Shown: positions 16,934 to 25,019, counted from the stretch's first letter. The stretch is DNA of 58,283 nt from an uncultured Lachnospiraceae bacterium (GCA_947632555.1 CANRPU010000016.1:1-58283), one strand, 5' to 3'. Notes: generated from the letters alone by a model not told the origin. Translations and numbers: made by a program.

Positions 16934-17945
16934 CCTTATACGCCCCTGTCCGAATCACGATACAGCTCTCTTCCGGATGCTGAACCGCCATCTGCGCTTT
17001 TACCTCTTCCGGATGAAAGGATCCCCGGCTGCTCAGGATCTCATCGAACGCTTTTTCCAGTTCCCCCTGCTCCGTCATAAACTGATCCCGCAGGTTTCCT
17101 CCCTGTCCGGGCCAGCAGAGCAGCAGCGGATATTCCCGGCGCAGCAGAAGCCTGCAGAGAGCATAGGCCGCATCCACAAGCTCGTCATTCTGCTGTTTCT
17201 CCTCACCCAGAGGCAGCAGGACGTTGATCTTTTCCCGTCCGGCGGCCAGCCGCTCCCTCACCATCAGTTTTTCCTGTCTGGCCGACAGTTTCCAATGGAT
17301 GGTCTTGGGCGCGTCCCCCGGAATATACTCCCTTACCTCATAGTCCGGGTTGTCTGCCATTCCCCGCTTCCGGATTTCGCTCTCCTGAGGGAAGTCCTCC
17401 ACGCAGCTGCTGATCTCTTCCTCGTTTTCTTCCGTAAAACCGGGCCACACCACCGTACAGGCGCCCGTTCTGTCGCACCCCCGCAGGCAGAAAAGATGAA
17501 ACAGATCAAAAACCACAAATTCTTCTATCCTGATCTCCAGCCGTCCCGCGTATCTGCTGCTCACAGTCTGCCTGATCCCGCCGCCGTTTCGGGGAGCAAG
17601 CCACAGCCGCTCCTTTTTTCGTTCCGCGCAGCCGGTAAAGAGGTTGGTTACGGAATAAACCACCTCGGCGGTAAATGCCGAAAATTTCCGCGGGTTATAC
17701 GCGAGAACGGCAAAAGGGATCTCCGTATTCCTGCCCGTCCGGTTCTCCGGGAGTACCGCCCGCACCCCGAGTGCGCCGCGCGCGGACCACAGAAGCAGGA
17801 AAGACACCGCCGGAGCGCACAGCATGATGATCAGTGCCAGGAACAAAAAGTAACCGCGGAAGAAATTCCACAGGTACAGAGTAAGCGCCAGCAATATGCC
17901 AAACCGTAAGATCCCCTTGGGACTCAGCCGCAGTTTTCTCTCCAT
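16917..17945 (-). CDS. DUF58 domain-containing protein
   Basis: A 342-residue protein with two hydrophobic helices near the N-terminus (about 12-55) and a C-terminal DUF58 domain carrying the signature REYIPGDAPKTIHWKLSARQEKLMVRE, followed by a VWA-like fold. DUF58 proteins are membrane-associated partners of MoxR ATPases. The start at 17945 makes an ATGA overlap with the moxR-like gene and is preferred over a longer in-frame start that would lie wholly inside that gene. It overlaps the transglutaminase gene downstream by 17 bases. Confidence 0.92.
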   Translation of the reverse strand: MERKLRLSPKGILRFGILLALTLYLWNFFRGYFLFLALIIMLCAPAVSFLLLWSARGALGVRAVLPENRTGRNTEIPFAVLAYNPRKFSAFTAEVVYSVTNLFTGCAERKKERLWLAPRNGGGIRQTVSSRYAGRLEIRIEEFVVFDLFHLFCLRGCDRTGACTVVWPGFTEENEEEISSCVEDFPQESEIRKRGMADNPDYEVREYIPGDAPKTIHWKLSARQEKLMVRERLAAGREKINVLLPLGEEKQQNDELVDAAYALCRLLLRREYPLLLCWPGQGGNLRDQFMTEQGELEKAFDEILSSRGSFHPEEVKAQMAVQHPEESCIVIRTGAYKGAYIR

Positions 17946-18865
17946 CAGACCGCATGTATCCTTTCCGTAAGCTCTGAAATCATATCCGATACGTCCATAC
18001 CTTCCGCGCGGGCCTTGGCATTCAGATGGATCCGGCACCTCCACACATCCTCAATACACCAAAGCACATCCTCTGGGATCACATACTCCCCGCCCCGGAG
18101 CATCGCCGCGGCTCTTGCCATCTTTAAGAGCGCGATCCCGCCTCTGGGGCTGACGCCCAGTTCAACGCGAGGATCCTCCCTGGTAGCTTCCGTAAGCCGC
18201 GCCAGATATTCAAACATATTGTCCGCCACGTAGAGAGCCTCCGTCTGCCCGCGCAGCTCCATCAGCCTTTCCGCGGTAATGACACTCTGCACTTTTTCCA
18301 GATTTTTTTCCGAACTTCCCTTTAAGATATCCACTGCCGCCTCATGGGAAGGGTATCCCATGTTTAAGCAGATCAGAAAGCGGTCTATCTGGGATTCCGG
18401 CAGACGCTGGGTACCGGAGGAGCCGAAGGGATTCTCCGTGGCAATAACCGTAAAAGGCTGAGGTAACGGATAGGTCACGCCATCCACCGTCGCGCTGCCC
18501 TCCTCCATGACTTCCAGAAGCGCCGACTGGGTTTTGGAGGAAGTGCGGTTCAGTTCGTCCGCCAGAAACAGATTGCAGAATACGGCCCCCTGTCTGTACT
18601 CAAACTCACCGGTGCCGCTGTTATACATAGTAAATCCCACAATATCGCTGGGAAGCACGTCGGGCGTAAACTGCATCCTCCTGTATTGCAGTTCCATGGC
18701 TTTTCCCAACGCCATGGCCAGTGTGGTCTTGCCCACTCCCGGAATATCCTCCAGCAGCACATGTCCTCCCGCGAGCACCGCCGCCAGCACCTTGCGGATC
18801 ACCTCGTCCTTGCCTTTTACCGCTCTGCCCACCTGCGCGACAATCTCTTCCAGTTCCGTATGCAT
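17945..18865 (-). CDS. MoxR-family AAA+ ATPase
   Basis: A 306-residue AAA+ ATPase. Walker A is DIPGVGKTTLA, Walker B LFLADELNRTSSKTQSALLEVMEEG, sensor 1 VIATENPFGSSGTQRLPESQIDRFL, and the C-terminal lid holds SPRGGIALLKMARAAAM. MoxR proteins act as chaperones that assemble or activate secreted enzymes and VWA proteins. AAAGGAAG precedes the ATG. It is the third gene of the YtrA-DUF5808-MoxR-DUF58-transglutaminase operon. Confidence 0.94.
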   Translation of the reverse strand: MHTELEEIVAQVGRAVKGKDEVIRKVLAAVLAGGHVLLEDIPGVGKTTLAMALGKAMELQYRRMQFTPDVLPSDIVGFTMYNSGTGEFEYRQGAVFCNLFLADELNRTSSKTQSALLEVMEEGSATVDGVTYPLPQPFTVIATENPFGSSGTQRLPESQIDRFLICLNMGYPSHEAAVDILKGSSEKNLEKVQSVITAERLMELRGQTEALYVADNMFEYLARLTEATREDPRVELGVSPRGGIALLKMARAAAMLRGGEYVIPEDVLWCIEDVWRCRIHLNAKARAEGMDVSDMISELTERIHAV

Positions 18866-18916
18866 ATTTTTACTTCCTTTCCGCTATGACGATACAGCCG
18901 TCCTTCGCTGATCTTT

Positions 18917-20302
18917 TCAGTTTTGGGAAAATCCCAGCGCGTTCCATGCCTCCAGGGTTTCCTCATCGTTTCCGCCGCTCATATAATATATGGTCCCGCC
19001 GTATTCAAAACGTATGAATACCGTATTCTGCGGATTTAAAAACAGCTGGCAGCGTCCCTCCTCCGGTACGCGGAAGGTTCCCCGCAGCAGCGTGTCCATA
19101 CCCGTACCGGATACTTTGGAAAAAGACGGCAGCTCTTTCAAAAGCGCCGGTTCCTGAACACTCACCAGCGGAATGGCGTAATCCTGCTTCAGCTGGCTGG
19201 CGATCAGCCGCTCCTCCCTGACCTCCAGCCGTATGGGCGTAAACTCCGTGAGCATCACCCACACGCAGCTAAACAGCGCGAGAAGCACGCACATTCCGCA
19301 GAACACCATCAGTATCTTTCCGCCGGGCCGGGCCAGATTACAGGTACTGCCCGATCCGTCCCTTGACTGCACAAAAGTATGCCGGTCCCGCGGATTGTAA
19401 TAAAACATACCCCCTGCCCATTTATCATCGTCATCCCCCGGCTCCATATCCATATGTCCGGCATACAGAACGTCCAGATCTTTTTTCTTTTTCAGCAGCC
19501 GGACCAGCAGTATCAGCTGCGCCGCCAGATACAGTGCGCTGGCAGGAAGGAAGATCCCCCAAAGCCCGCCCGCTCTGCCGAAGGCAGGGATCATGCATAC
19601 CGTGTAGAGCGCGTTGAGCCATGCGCCGCGCTGCCAAAAATTTTTCCAAAGCTGTTTCTGCGCTCTGGCATAATTGACGTTGATCTCACTTTCCGTACTG
19701 ATCACCCGGACAGGCAGCCTGTCCAACCAGACCGCGGCGGCATAAAACAGGACTGTACAGCAGGCAAAACTGCCTATCGCCACACTCATATCCCGCAGTC
19801 TTTCCCCGAAAAGACCGGCAAAGGACCCGGCCGGCGCCGCGGCGCTCACCAGGATGGGCAGCGCGAACTGCCGGAAGTTTACTTTTCGGATCATTCCCGC
19901 GCTCTTTAATTCCACCGCCAGATATCGTTCTTCTTCCCTTCTCCAGCCCTTTTCTCTCTTTATCTGTTTCAGCTTTCCGTTGGCTGACACGAACGCCAGC
20001 AGATATCCGGCGATAACCGCAAACATCCAGAGCATCTGAAAAGTAAAGTAAACGGAAAACCAGGGGATAAACAGCGCCGGCAAGGGCAGCACCGCGAAAA
20101 CCGCCAGCAAGATTCCCAGCAGCCTGTTGTAATCACCGGAAACCTTCCGCACCTCTGGCGCGGCGGCCTGTTCCGCCGTCAGTTTCACGCCAAAATAGAT
20201 CCTGCGGGCGCGCGCGGAGGAATCCGCCTGGTATTTCAGGGCAAAATGAAGAATGAACAATACAGGGTAAATACATATCATCAAAATGATCTTTATTCCC
20301 AT
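18917..20302 (-). CDS. DUF1648/DUF5808-type membrane protein
   Basis: A 461-residue membrane protein with about seven hydrophobic helices. The middle has the DUF5808-like loop DDKWAGGMFYYNPRDRHTFV, followed by a further helix and a C-terminal extracytoplasmic-looking domain rich in beta strands (from about residue 365), which could be a PH-like fold. The N-terminal half resembles DUF1648 proteins that are often paired with YtrA-type GntR repressors. Function unknown. The start has GGAGGAGTAGGAG upstream and lies three bases after the GntR stop, so both are co-expressed. Confidence 0.75.
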   Translation of the reverse strand: MGIKIILMICIYPVLFILHFALKYQADSSARARRIYFGVKLTAEQAAAPEVRKVSGDYNRLLGILLAVFAVLPLPALFIPWFSVYFTFQMLWMFAVIAGYLLAFVSANGKLKQIKREKGWRREEERYLAVELKSAGMIRKVNFRQFALPILVSAAAPAGSFAGLFGERLRDMSVAIGSFACCTVLFYAAAVWLDRLPVRVISTESEINVNYARAQKQLWKNFWQRGAWLNALYTVCMIPAFGRAGGLWGIFLPASALYLAAQLILLVRLLKKKKDLDVLYAGHMDMEPGDDDDKWAGGMFYYNPRDRHTFVQSRDGSGSTCNLARPGGKILMVFCGMCVLLALFSCVWVMLTEFTPIRLEVREERLIASQLKQDYAIPLVSVQEPALLKELPSFSKVSGTGMDTLLRGTFRVPEEGRCQLFLNPQNTVFIRFEYGGTIYYMSGGNDEETLEAWNALGFSQN

Positions 20303-20305
20303 CTC

Positions 20306-20677
20306 CTACTCCTCCCCCTCAAAACAGCGGCTGCACTCCCGGAAGAAATCTTCCCTGGACATTCCGCTGAGCTTGGCCTCGGAAATGATCCGCCGCAGTT
20401 CCTCTCTGGCGCGGGAGGAAAGTTCTTCCCGCCTGGGAAAACTCTCCCTTACTCTGGCGCCGTTCCGCGTGTCCGTCAGGATATATCCCTCCTGCTTCAG
20501 CATCTGGTAGGCTTTGTTCACCGTCATGGAATTGATGCCAATCTCATCCGCCAAAGCCCGTACCGTGGGAAGCCTTTCCCCCGCCTTCAGTTTTCCGTCC
20601 GAAATCCCCATCACGATCTGGTTCCTGATCTGCAGATATACGGGAACATCCGAATCGTCGTTCAATATGATCACCAT
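20306..20677 (-). CDS. GntR family transcriptional regulator (YtrA type)
   Basis: A 123-residue short GntR regulator. The winged helix-turn-helix includes VPVYLQIRNQIVMGI, LPTVRALADEIGINSMTVNKAYQMLKQEGYI, then only a short C-terminal tail, typical of the YtrA subfamily that controls ABC or membrane-protein operons and its own promoter. The start at 20677 matches family N-termini (M-V/I-I-x-x-x-D); ATG 20686 is nine bases upstream and also possible, with AGAGG close by. An 11-bp-arm palindrome covers its promoter. It leads the MoxR-DUF58-transglutaminase operon. Confidence 0.92.
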   Translation of the reverse strand: MVIILNDDSDVPVYLQIRNQIVMGISDGKLKAGERLPTVRALADEIGINSMTVNKAYQMLKQEGYILTDTRNGARVRESFPRREELSSRAREELRRIISEAKLSGMSREDFFRECSRCFEGEE

Positions 20678-20721
20678 TTTTCTCATCCGCCTCTTCTGCC
20701 GGCATCCTGCTTCTGTTCCTA

Positions 20722-20750
20722 TATTTGTATTATTTATATTAATACAAATA
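20722..20750. promoter_or_regulatory. palindromic operator of the GntR/YtrA-type repressor
   Basis: Arms TATTTGTATTA (20722-20732) and TAATACAAATA (20740-20750) are perfect 11-bp inverted copies around a 7-base spacer. The -10 box of the minus-strand promoter lies inside it, so binding would block transcription. Also close to the plus-strand tadA promoter. Confidence 0.75.
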
Positions 20751-20764
20751 ATACTATATGTCAA
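20736..20764 (-). promoter_or_regulatory. promoter of the GntR-MoxR operon
   Basis: Minus strand TTGACA (20764-20759), 17-bp spacer, TAATAT (20741-20736). The -35 is a perfect match; the -10 overlaps the palindrome. Confidence 0.75.
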
Positions 20765-20790
20765 CTCCCACACGGACCAGAATTTACAAA

Positions 20791-20819
20791 TTGCCCATTT
20801 CGGTTTCTGCCGGTATGAT
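20791..20819 (+). promoter_or_regulatory. probable promoter of tadA
   Basis: TTGCCC (20791-20796), 17-bp spacer, TATGAT (20814-20819), 35 bases before the tadA start. A TATAAT at 20821-20826 is an alternative -10 but lacks a -35 at the right distance. Confidence 0.5.
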
Positions 20820-20853
20820 ATATAATAAAAGAAAAATCGTGCCAGAGGTCATT

Positions 20854-21339
20854 ATGGAGAAAACCATACAGGAAAAATACATGCGGGAAGCCTTAAAGCA
20901 GGCAGAGAAAGCGTATAAGCTGGGGGAAGTTCCCATCGGCTGCGTGATCGTATACCGGGACAGGATCATCGGCAGAGGCTATAACCGCCGCAACACCGAT
21001 AAGAGCACTCTCTCCCACGCGGAGATCACCGCCATCCGAAAAGCCGGAAAGTTCATCGGGGACTGGCGTCTGGAGGACTGTACGCTCTATGTCACCCTGG
21101 AACCCTGTCAGATGTGCGCGGGCGCTATCGTACAGGCCCGCATTCCCAGAGTAGTGATCGGCTGCATGAATCCCAAGGCGGGCTGCGCCGGGTCGATCCT
21201 GAATATTCTGCAGATGCCGGCGTTCAATCATCAGGCGGAAGTTACCACCGGCGTACTGGAATCGGAATGCAGCAATATGCTGGTGGCCTTTTTTAAAGAA
21301 CTGCGCGGCAGACTGAAGTCGGAAAAAAACACTCAATAA
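20854..21339 (+). CDS. tadA: tRNA adenosine(34) deaminase
   Basis: A 161-residue zinc deaminase that converts A34 to inosine in tRNA-Arg(ACG). The zinc and proton-shuttle motif is HAEITAI and the second zinc motif is PCQMCAGA; VPIGCVIV and GAGxx-type N-terminal core are present. The start at 20854 has AGAGG upstream and fits family length; an earlier in-frame ATG would add a 32-residue non-conserved stretch over the promoter. It is followed after 41 bases by the SRP RNA gene, the same neighbour as in Bacillus. Confidence 0.96.
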   Translation: MEKTIQEKYMREALKQAEKAYKLGEVPIGCVIVYRDRIIGRGYNRRNTDKSTLSHAEITAIRKAGKFIGDWRLEDCTLYVTLEPCQMCAGAIVQARIPRVVIGCMNPKAGCAGSILNILQMPAFNHQAEVTTGVLESECSNMLVAFFKELRGRLKSEKNTQ

Positions 21340-21345
21340 CATTGC

Positions 21346-21374
21346 TTGACATCAATGGGGAAAAACGATATACT
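21346..21374 (+). promoter_or_regulatory. promoter of the SRP RNA
   Basis: TTGACA (21346-21351), exactly 17 bp, TATACT (21369-21374), six bases before the predicted RNA 5' end. Near-consensus sigma-A promoter, as expected for an abundant RNA. Confidence 0.85.
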
Positions 21375-21380
21375 GAAACA

Positions 21381-21593
21381 GCCGCGTATGTGCCCTTGAG
21401 CGGGCACTTCTATGGCTGGCCTTTTATGCAGGTGATGAAGTCTGGTCTTGCGCAATGGACATCTACGAACCGTGTCAGGGTGGGAACACAGCAGCACTAA
21501 GAAGAATCGTCCATGTGCCGCAAGGAAGCCTGGCGGAGCCTGGGTGGAGGTATCGCGTAGGAGTGCTCTCTCAAAGACGGATGCGCGGCTTTT
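21381..21593 (+). ncRNA. signal recognition particle RNA, large bacterial type
   Basis: About 213 bases. The ends pair over a long interrupted stem: GCCGCG at 21381 with CGCGGC at 21584-21589, then CTTGAG with CTCAAAG and GGCACTTC with GGAGTGCTC. The conserved domain IV is at about 21468-21515: GTCAGG (21474-21479), the GGAA tetraloop (21483-21486) and AGCAGC (21490-21495), which bind Ffh. The RNA ends in TTTTCT. It is preceded by a strong promoter and follows tadA, the expected synteny. Short open frames across it are not genes. Confidence 0.93.
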
Positions 21594-21620
21594 CTATTTC
21601 ATCGGGGAGGATATGGAAAT

Positions 21621-22508
21621 ATGGGCTGCAGACTTTGTCCCAGAGAATGTGATGCCGACAGGGCAAACGGAGAAAAAGGTCGCTGCGGCGAAACCATGGA
21701 GATCAGAGCGGCCCGCGCCGCTCTGCATATGTGGGAGGAACCCTGTATCTCCGGTCCCTCCGGGTCCGGTACGGTCTTTTTTACCGGCTGTCCCTTAAAA
21801 TGCGTATTCTGCCAAAACGCTTCCATCGCCGCTTCCCAAACAGGAAAAGCGGTTTCAACCGAACGGCTTTCCGAGATTTTTCTTACCCTGCAGTCCCAAA
21901 AAGCCTGTAATATCAATCTGGTAACGCCCACCCATTTTGCGCCGCGGATTGCCGAAGCGCTGCGGCTCGCGAAGAGCAGAGGCCTTACCGTTCCTATAGT
22001 TTATAATACCGGCGGTTACGAAAAACCGGAAATCCTGCGGCTGCTGGAGGGTCTGGTGGACATTTATCTGCCGGATCTCAAATATGTGTCTTCCCGCCTG
22101 TCCGCCCGCTATTCCGATGCGCCGGATTATTTTTCCGCCGCCAGCGCCGCCCTCGCGGAAATGTTCCGGCAGGTGGGCACACCTGTTTTTTCCGAAGACG
22201 GAAATCTTCTCCTGCGGGGTATTATCGTACGCCACCTTATGCTTCCCGGCCATTTGGCGGATTCCAGGCGGGTGGTGAAATATCTTTATGAAACTTATGG
22301 AAACAAGGTGTATCTCAGCCTGATGAACCAGTATACGCCCGTCCGCTTTTTCCCGGACCGACGGGAATTGAACCGGAGAGTTTCCCACAGGGAATACAGG
22401 GAACTGATCGATTACTGTCTGGCTCTGGGCGTGGAAAACGCGTACATCCAGGAGGGAGAAACCGCTTCCGAGAGCTTTATCCCTCCCTTTGACTGCGAAG
22501 GCATCTAG
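21621..22508 (+). CDS. radical SAM protein, pyruvate formate-lyase activase-like
   Basis: A 295-residue radical SAM enzyme. An N-terminal Cys motif (CRLCPREC ... CGE) precedes the [4Fe-4S] SAM motif CPLKCVFCQN (C-x3-C-x2-C, near residues 57-64). Later segments NTGGYEKPEIL and YLPDLKY match the PflA-related family of putative activases. It probably installs a glycyl radical or does a related radical reaction; the substrate cannot be told. GGGAGG lies about ten bases upstream of the ATG. It is the last plus-strand gene before a convergent DUF6128 gene 4 bases away. Confidence 0.85.
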   Translation: MGCRLCPRECDADRANGEKGRCGETMEIRAARAALHMWEEPCISGPSGSGTVFFTGCPLKCVFCQNASIAASQTGKAVSTERLSEIFLTLQSQKACNINLVTPTHFAPRIAEALRLAKSRGLTVPIVYNTGGYEKPEILRLLEGLVDIYLPDLKYVSSRLSARYSDAPDYFSAASAALAEMFRQVGTPVFSEDGNLLLRGIIVRHLMLPGHLADSRRVVKYLYETYGNKVYLSLMNQYTPVRFFPDRRELNRRVSHREYRELIDYCLALGVENAYIQEGETASESFIPPFDCEGI

Positions 22509-22512
22509 CGCA

Positions 22513-23709
22513 TCAAATCTCCACCCGCTTCATATAATAGCCAAAACCGCCTTCTTCCATTTTGTCCGTTCCCGCTTCAAATCCCTCAAATCCGAACAGC
22601 AGCGCCGCCTGTTTTTCCCTGTCATAATACACGCCCGGCACTCCAAGATAATACCGTTCTTCCCTGTTATCCATGATTTTTGTCAGGATCAGGTGTCCGT
22701 AATTGTAATAGCCGTGCAGCATAAAACTGTTCTGCACCAGTTCCTGATACTGTCTGGCCAGAACAATAAAATCCCTGGGCGTTACGGAAAGGTACTCCCG
22801 CTCATCTCCAAAGGGATGGATTTTGGGATAGATCCGTTTCAGCTGCTCCCATTTGTCCTGCGACAGGGGAAATTCTTCCGTTTTGACCTCTCCCATGACG
22901 CGCCCGGATCTCTCTTTTCCGGCGGCTTTCTCCGGTTCCGTTTTTTCCGGTAACGGTTCCTCCCATACCGGTTCCCTGACGCCTGTTTCCAGGGTGGGCT
23001 CCAGCCGCGCTTCCGCCGGCCTCCTCTCTTCGACCGCTTCCAGGGTCCTCTCCGGCTTCTCTTTTTCGACCGGCTCCCACGCCTTTTCCGGTTCCTTTTC
23101 TTTAACCGGTTCCGCTGCCCTCTCCGGCCCCCTTTCTTCGGTCTGTTCCGACGCTTCTTTCAGCTTTCCTTCTTCGGCCGGCTCCGGCGCTTCTTTCGAC
23201 TTCCCGCCTTCTACCGCTTCCGGCGCTTCTTTTCGTTTCCCGCCTTCGGCCGTTTCCACTGGTATCACCGATGCCCCCTCTTCGGCCATGTTCTGCTCCC
23301 GCTCTACTTCATTTCCCGTTTCTCCGGGCTTCCCGGGCACTCCCGCCCGTTTCCGCCACTGCGCCTTTAACATCCTGGTATCGGAAAGTTTGATCAGGAT
23401 ACCGTCGCATTCCCCGTAGGAAACACCGCTTCCCGCCAGATCATCTCGTTTCCAGCGGGAAGTATACTCTCCCGTACCGAACCGCAGCCCAATCCTGTCC
23501 GCCTGATAGGTTTCCTCTCCGGAAATAAGACGGATCTCACTCTGCAGAGTATCCGTGGTGTACAGACCACGGATCTGTATTTGTATCCGGCAGTCTTCGC
23601 CTCTGACTTCCCATTTGGCGAATCCGCCGTTTTTTATTTTTTCTCCCCTCTCCAGATAATCCAGATATACGATCTTTTTATCGTAAAAAGTCTTGTCCCC
23701 ATTTCCCAT
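22513..23709 (-). CDS. DUF6128 domain protein with degenerate charged repeats
   Basis: A 398-residue protein. Residues 1-125 form a conserved N-terminal domain, residues about 135-290 are a Glu/Lys/Pro-rich stretch of roughly 14-16-residue units of the pattern EAVEGGKSKEAPEPAEEGK, and the C-terminus (about 290-398, IHPFGDEREYLSVTPRDF... GYYNYGHLIL) is the DUF6128 domain. No signal peptide or membrane helix. Function unknown; the family is found in Lachnospiraceae. The ATG is preceded by a leader matching that of the LysM gene at 8008, with a possible sporulation-type promoter. The repeats suggest length variation between strains. Confidence 0.78.
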   Translation of the reverse strand: MGNGDKTFYDKKIVYLDYLERGEKIKNGGFAKWEVRGEDCRIQIQIRGLYTTDTLQSEIRLISGEETYQADRIGLRFGTGEYTSRWKRDDLAGSGVSYGECDGILIKLSDTRMLKAQWRKRAGVPGKPGETGNEVEREQNMAEEGASVIPVETAEGGKRKEAPEAVEGGKSKEAPEPAEEGKLKEASEQTEERGPERAAEPVKEKEPEKAWEPVEKEKPERTLEAVEERRPAEARLEPTLETGVREPVWEEPLPEKTEPEKAAGKERSGRVMGEVKTEEFPLSQDKWEQLKRIYPKIHPFGDEREYLSVTPRDFIVLARQYQELVQNSFMLHGYYNYGHLILTKIMDNREERYYLGVPGVYYDREKQAALLFGFEGFEAGTDKMEEGGFGYYMKRVEI

Positions 23710-23718
23710 ATGTACATG

Positions 23719-23770
23719 CCCCCGCTTCTTACTGTTTCTACAGTATATTCGCCTGGCAGCCGGGATATTC
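23719..23770 (-). promoter_or_regulatory. sigma-E-like promoter and conserved leader of the DUF6128 gene
   Basis: Minus strand GAATATC (23770-23764), then AATATACT beginning 14 bp later (TATACTGT at 23747-23740), 12 bp, then AAGCGGGGG (23727-23719). TATACTGT-12-AAGCGGGGG is identical in spacing and boxes to the leader of the LysM gene at 8009-8037. Sigma-E assignment is inference. Confidence 0.45.
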
Positions 23771-23877
23771 CTTGTAATTTTCCTTAGTGTTTTTAGGCGA
23801 TGAGAAGAGTGGAATCGCGATCCCTCCCAAAACCATGTTTTCGCAGCCGGGGTGAATATTTATCCAACGGTGTGTAT

Positions 23878-23914
23878 AAAAAACTTCCCCATCAGCATAT
23901 TTGCCGGTGGGGAA
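23878..23914 (-). terminator. intrinsic terminator downstream of the HAD/Nudix region
   Basis: Minus strand TTCCCCACCGGC (from 23914) pairs with GC-TGATGGGGAA and is followed by a T-run (23883-23878). A clear GC stem with U-tract; it would end minus-strand transcription from the HAD region. Confidence 0.75.
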
Positions 23915-24087
23915 ATGCCCGACAGTTATCATTGTACTTCTTACGTCAGAATATTATGACACATCGAAGGCTCATAAGGGCAAAAATAAGGAAAAGAAAA
24001 AACCTCTAACAAATTATAACATAGAATAAATTGGGCAGAAAGAACGGATGGAAATGCTTTCTTAAGATGCAGAAGACAGTCTTAAAA
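23915..24087. other. AT-rich intergenic stretch, nothing recognised
   Basis: About 170 bases between the terminator and the Nudix remnant. No start with a ribosome site, no promoter pair and no RNA fold was recognised. It is part of the AT-rich decayed patch. Confidence 0.5.
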
Positions 24088-24230
24088 TTACTTCACATCC
24101 CATTTACCGTTCTCAATCACATCTTGAAACCATTCTCTATGAGAAATTGCTTGATCCCACATAATCTTGGATTCTGAATAGCAAGTGCCGTTTCCTCTTT
24201 CATTTCCCGAATGACAGCATCATTATAGAT
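24088..24230 (-). pseudogene. Nudix hydrolase remnant
   Basis: Directly after the HAD stop codon the minus strand reads DAVIREMKEETALAIQNPRL then CGIKQF, which covers most of a Nudix box (the REMKEET part of G-x5-E-x7-REUxEExGU) and its usual following segment. There is no start, no G-x5-E part upstream and a stop (24117-24119) soon after. A second frame over the same DNA stays open to TAA at 24088-24090 and ends ENGKWDVK. It looks like an internal scrap of a Nudix gene left after deletion, possibly of the 8-oxo-dGTPase type. Confidence 0.6.
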
Positions 24231-24962
24231 TCATTTTTTCAATATGTCCTCCATATACCGCTCTATTTCACTCCAAGTTTTTGCTGTCATAATATTTTTA
24301 TCTTCTGCATAAGGTAGATCAATCGCCCCTATGTACCATATCGGCAGCAGACCGGCATTTAAGGAGCCTTTCACATCGCATTCATACTGATCCCCAATAT
24401 ACCAGACTTCATCCGACTGTAATTCCGCTTTTTCCAAAGCCAAATCAAATATTCTTTTGTTTGGTTTGCGAAACATATAATTACTTGAAGTAATGATAAA
24501 TTCAAAGGTATTTTCCGGAAGCAGTCTGTTGATACGCTCTGCAACCACAGAAGGAGCATAAGAAATATTACTGATCACTCCTGTGCGAATACCTTTGTTT
24601 TTCAAATATCTTAAAAAATCTTTTATACCCTCTGTCGGCACTCCCGGAGCAGCAGCATTCCAGAATACTGTATCAATTTCAGAGTTGCTTAATGAAATCT
24701 CTATTCCCTGCGATTCATAAAGATAAGGCGTAAACATTGTATTGGGTATTTCTATCTGAAATAAGTACCTATTCTCAGGATCAAATCTTCCGAATTCCCG
24801 ATTGATTTCATTTGCTTTGACCTGCACCTGCTCTGCCAACAAATGATACTTATTTCTTGTAGCATATTGTAAGACAGCCTCTGTTCCCTTTACCCCGTCA
24901 AATTTCTGTTCTGCAATAAGTGTCTGACCATAATCAAACAATATCATTTTGGGTATTTTCAT
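24231..24962 (-). CDS. HAD family hydrolase
   Basis: A 243-residue HAD-superfamily protein. Motif I is LFDYGQTL, motif II TGVISN, motif III lysine lies in the MFRKPNKRIFD segment and motif IV is YIGDQYECDVKG. The nucleophile Asp is present, but the second motif-I Asp of phosphatases (DxDxT) is Gly (DYGQT), so phosphatase activity is uncertain. The start at 24962 has GGAGG eight bases upstream; the longer in-frame start runs over an integrase remnant. AT-rich, flanked on both sides by gene remnants, so probably part of a former mobile insertion. No operon partners remain. Confidence 0.85.
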   Translation of the reverse strand: MKIPKMILFDYGQTLIAEQKFDGVKGTEAVLQYATRNKYHLLAEQVQVKANEINREFGRFDPENRYLFQIEIPNTMFTPYLYESQGIEISLSNSEIDTVFWNAAAPGVPTEGIKDFLRYLKNKGIRTGVISNISYAPSVVAERINRLLPENTFEFIITSSNYMFRKPNKRIFDLALEKAELQSDEVWYIGDQYECDVKGSLNAGLLPIWYIGAIDLPYAEDKNIMTAKTWSEIERYMEDILKK

Positions 24963-25019
24963 GTAATTTACCTCCACCCGGGAATTTATAATAATTATAT
25001 TTTTTACTATATACCGCTT

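Noticed and set aside
21448..21798. Open frames across the SRP RNA
   Set aside because: The region folds as SRP RNA with its own promoter.
23738..23932. 64-codon minus-strand frame between the DUF6128 gene and the terminator
   Set aside because: It covers a clear terminator hairpin and the DUF6128 promoter; no ribosome site.
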